A stretch of DNA of 8,722 nt from Pelagibacteraceae bacterium TMED259. Lineage in GTDB: Bacteria > Pseudomonadota > Alphaproteobacteria > HIMB59. The notes beneath the pieces were generated by a model. That model was not told the origin of the DNA. It saw nothing but the letters and a program-made list of their open reading frames with translations, and searched no databases. A program made the position numbers and the translations under genes. Shown in pieces: positions 7,066-8,722 of the stretch. The stretch spans positions 7,490 to 16,211 of the forward strand of contig NHLE01000044.1 of assembly GCA_002169365.1 (NCBI GenBank), written 5' to 3'. Numbering within the stretch: position 1 is the first letter of the stretch; each line of letters starts with the position of its first letter.

Positions 7066-7882
7066 AAAAAACATCGCTTTAAAATTAATTCAAGATCTTA
7101 TAAAAGATGAAAAATTTAAAAAAGATCTTATTGATTTAATTTCTGCTAATTCAGATAGTTCAGGCATTGCCAAAAATGAAGAAAAGAAAATATTTAATAA
7201 TCTTTTAAAAGTGCATAAACAAACTGTAGATGATGTAATGGTCCCAAGAGGGGAGATTATCTATATTGATCAAAAAATAGATAAAGAAAACTTACTTAAA
7301 ATTATTAATAAAGAGGCTCACTCTCGGATGCCGGTAGTCAAAAGTGATCTTGAGAATTGTCTAGGGATGGTTCACATCAAAGATATTTTCAAAAAAATTA
7401 ATAATAAATCACTCAATATTAAAAGCCTTTTACGAGAAGTAATTTACATCCCTTCAGCAACGCCTGTTTTTAACCTTCTTCAAAAAATGAAAAAACAAAA
7501 TATTCATCTCGCTATTGTAATGGATGAATTTAATAGTGTGGCTGGATTAGTCACTATTGAAGATTTGGTTGAAGAAATTGTAGGAGAAATAGAAGACGAA
7601 CATGACTCAGAAGAGACTCCGATGTATCATCAAAAAAATAAGCAGTTAATTATGGATGCAGCCATGCTGGTAGATGATTTTGAGCGAGAGTTTGATGTCA
7701 TTATCCCAGATAACTTAAAGGAAGATGTGGGAACAATTGGGGGAATTATTTTTAACCTTGCTGGCCGTATTCCTAAGAAAAAAGAAAAATTTTCTATTAA
7801 TAAAAAATTATCTTTTACCATACACAAGGTTTCCTCCCGAAAAATTCTGGAAGTAATTGTGAATGGTGTGAAATCCCAATAG
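7055..7882 (+). CDS. corC: CorC/HlyC-family CBS-domain protein
   Basis: This is a soluble protein of the CorC (YbeX/TlyC-like) family, often annotated as a magnesium and cobalt efflux protein or haemolysin. Its biochemical role is unsettled, with suggested links to ion homeostasis and ribosome function. In 275 residues it shows a CBS-domain pair: the first from TVDDVMVPRGEIIYID (about 56) to MVHIKDIFKK, the second from VIYIPSATPVFNLL to LAIVMDEFNSVAGLVTIEDL and VEEIVGEIEDEHD. It ends in the CorC_HlyC C-terminal domain (about 200-272; GTIGGIIFNLAGRIPKK). It lacks the membrane DUF21 domain found in longer homologues, as expected for the form found beside ybeY and lnt. The ATG at 7055 lies 11 bases inside ybeY, and the stop is one base before the lnt start. 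The true substrate cannot be read from sequence. Confidence 0.93.
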   Translation: MKIKKNIALKLIQDLIKDEKFKKDLIDLISANSDSSGIAKNEEKKIFNNLLKVHKQTVDDVMVPRGEIIYIDQKIDKENLLKIINKEAHSRMPVVKSDLENCLGMVHIKDIFKKINNKSLNIKSLLREVIYIPSATPVFNLLQKMKKQNIHLAIVMDEFNSVAGLVTIEDLVEEIVGEIEDEHDSEETPMYHQKNKQLIMDAAMLVDDFEREFDVIIPDNLKEDVGTIGGIIFNLAGRIPKKKEKFSINKKLSFTIHKVSSRKILEVIVNGVKSQ

Positions 7883-7883
7883 T

Positions 7884-8722
7884 TTGTTTCAAACTATACA
7901 AAGACCTTATTTTTTTATTGTACTTAGTGCTTTTTTTGTAGTTCTTTCACTACCTCCTTTTAGTCTTTCCTTTTTATATTGGTTAGGCCTTTCATTATTT
8001 ATTTTAGTTATGGCTTATAACTTTATTAATCATCATAGATATTATTATTTTTTCTTTTTTATTATTCAATTTTTAAGTCTTAGTTGGATCATACAATCGT
8101 TTGCATCAGGGGGTTGGGGATACTTAATATTAGGTATTCTTCTTATAATCCTTTTAGCTTCATTTATTGCATTTCTAAATTATCTTTTTATTAAATTAAC
8201 TCTCATCTTTTATCATCAATCAAATTTAAAATATTTATTGCTACCATTAAGTTTAAGTCTTGTTGAAATTTTAAAAGAATTTATTTTTGGAGGTTTCCCA
8301 TGGAGCCCTGCAGCAATTATCTATTATAAAAATTTATGGATTTTAAATTTCTTACCCTTGACAGGTGTCTATGGTATGGGAATTTTAATACATCTCTTTA
8401 TAGGACTAATCATTTACTTACAGATTGTTGGAAAAAAAAAATTAAGCTACTTATTTTCAGTTTTTGCATTCATTATTTTTACAATCGGATTATTTTACAA
8501 TCCTCCTAGTGCTGAGAATAATCAAAAAACACTCAATATAGCTCTCATCCAGCCTAATATTTATGAGTCATTAGTACAGTTTGACGTCCTAAATAATTTT
8601 GAAAAATATGAAAGTCTCACTTTGGAGGCCTTAAAAAATAATAAGAATATTGATGTTATTATTTGGCCAGAGGGCTCTCTTCCTATTGATTTAAATAATC
8701 GACCTGGTCTTTTAAGCAGAGT
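7884..8722 (+). CDS. lnt: Apolipoprotein N-acyltransferase Lnt (5' part; 3' end lies outside the window)
   Basis: Lnt is an inner-membrane enzyme that N-acylates the lipid-modified cysteine of apolipoproteins, the last step of lipoprotein maturation. About 279 residues are present. The N-terminal half is a run of hydrophobic membrane segments (PYFFIVLSAFFVVLSLPPF, SLFILVMAYNFI and several more). It includes the family block FGGFPWSPAA and LTGVYGMGILIHL. The nitrilase-like periplasmic domain then begins with LNIALIQPNI, followed by DVIIWPEGSLP. The glutamate of WPEG is residue 263, close to catalytic E267 of E. coli Lnt. The start is taken as TTG at 7884, one base after the corC stop; an in-frame TGA at 7869-7871 rules out anything much earlier. 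The lysine and cysteine of the catalytic triad would lie beyond the window end. The frame is open to the last base. Confidence 0.93.
   Translation, partial: MFQTIQRPYFFIVLSAFFVVLSLPPFSLSFLYWLGLSLFILVMAYNFINHHRYYYFFFFIIQFLSLSWIIQSFASGGWGYLILGILLIILLASFIAFLNYLFIKLTLIFYHQSNLKYLLLPLSLSLVEILKEFIFGGFPWSPAAIIYYKNLWILNFLPLTGVYGMGILIHLFIGLIIYLQIVGKKKLSYLFSVFAFIIFTIGLFYNPPSAENNQKTLNIALIQPNIYESLVQFDVLNNFEKYESLTLEALKNNKNIDVIIWPEGSLPIDLNNRPGLLSR

Noticed and set aside
7630..7827. Minus-strand open frame inside corC
   Set aside because: It is opposite the conserved CorC_HlyC domain and has no supporting features.

Overview
This AT-rich window is densely packed with genes. It most resembles a small, streamlined alphaproteobacterial genome such as the SAR11/HIMB59-type marine lineages. 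That assignment is an inference from base composition, near-zero intergenic spacing, frequent TTG starts, the order pstA-pstB-phoU-phoB, and rimI lying directly upstream of miaB. No tRNA, rRNA, CRISPR array, insertion sequence or other mobile element is visible. Apart from the two genes cut by the window edges, nothing looks broken.

The left block (1-3175, + strand) is the 3' part of a phosphate-starvation operon. It holds the end of pstA (permease), pstB (ATPase), phoU (negative regulator) and phoB (response regulator). A thioredoxin-coupled-type arsenate reductase, arsC, starts inside the last codons of phoB. The genes overlap or sit 2-5 nt apart, so one transcript is likely. Together they would import phosphate, control that import, and reduce the arsenate that enters through the same transporter. 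pstS, pstC and phoR would be expected upstream, outside the window.

The centre holds a lone minus-strand gene (3230-3727) for a small SET-domain protein with a zinc-binding post-SET motif, probably a lysine methyltransferase. It converges on arsC and diverges from the right-hand block across a 150-bp intergenic region, which is the only real promoter space in the window.

The right block (3878 to the end, + strand) is a tightly coupled translation and envelope operon: rimI, miaB, phoH, ybeY, corC and the N-terminal half of lnt. RimI modifies ribosomal protein S18, MiaB modifies tRNA, PhoH and YbeY are linked to RNA metabolism, and Lnt finishes lipoprotein acylation. The miaB-phoH-ybeY-corC-lnt order is an old proteobacterial arrangement.

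Most of the window is conventional. The points most worth a second look are arsC embedded in the pst/pho operon, the eukaryote-like SET protein, the altered YbeY zinc-site motif, and a possible leaderless TTG start for rimI.
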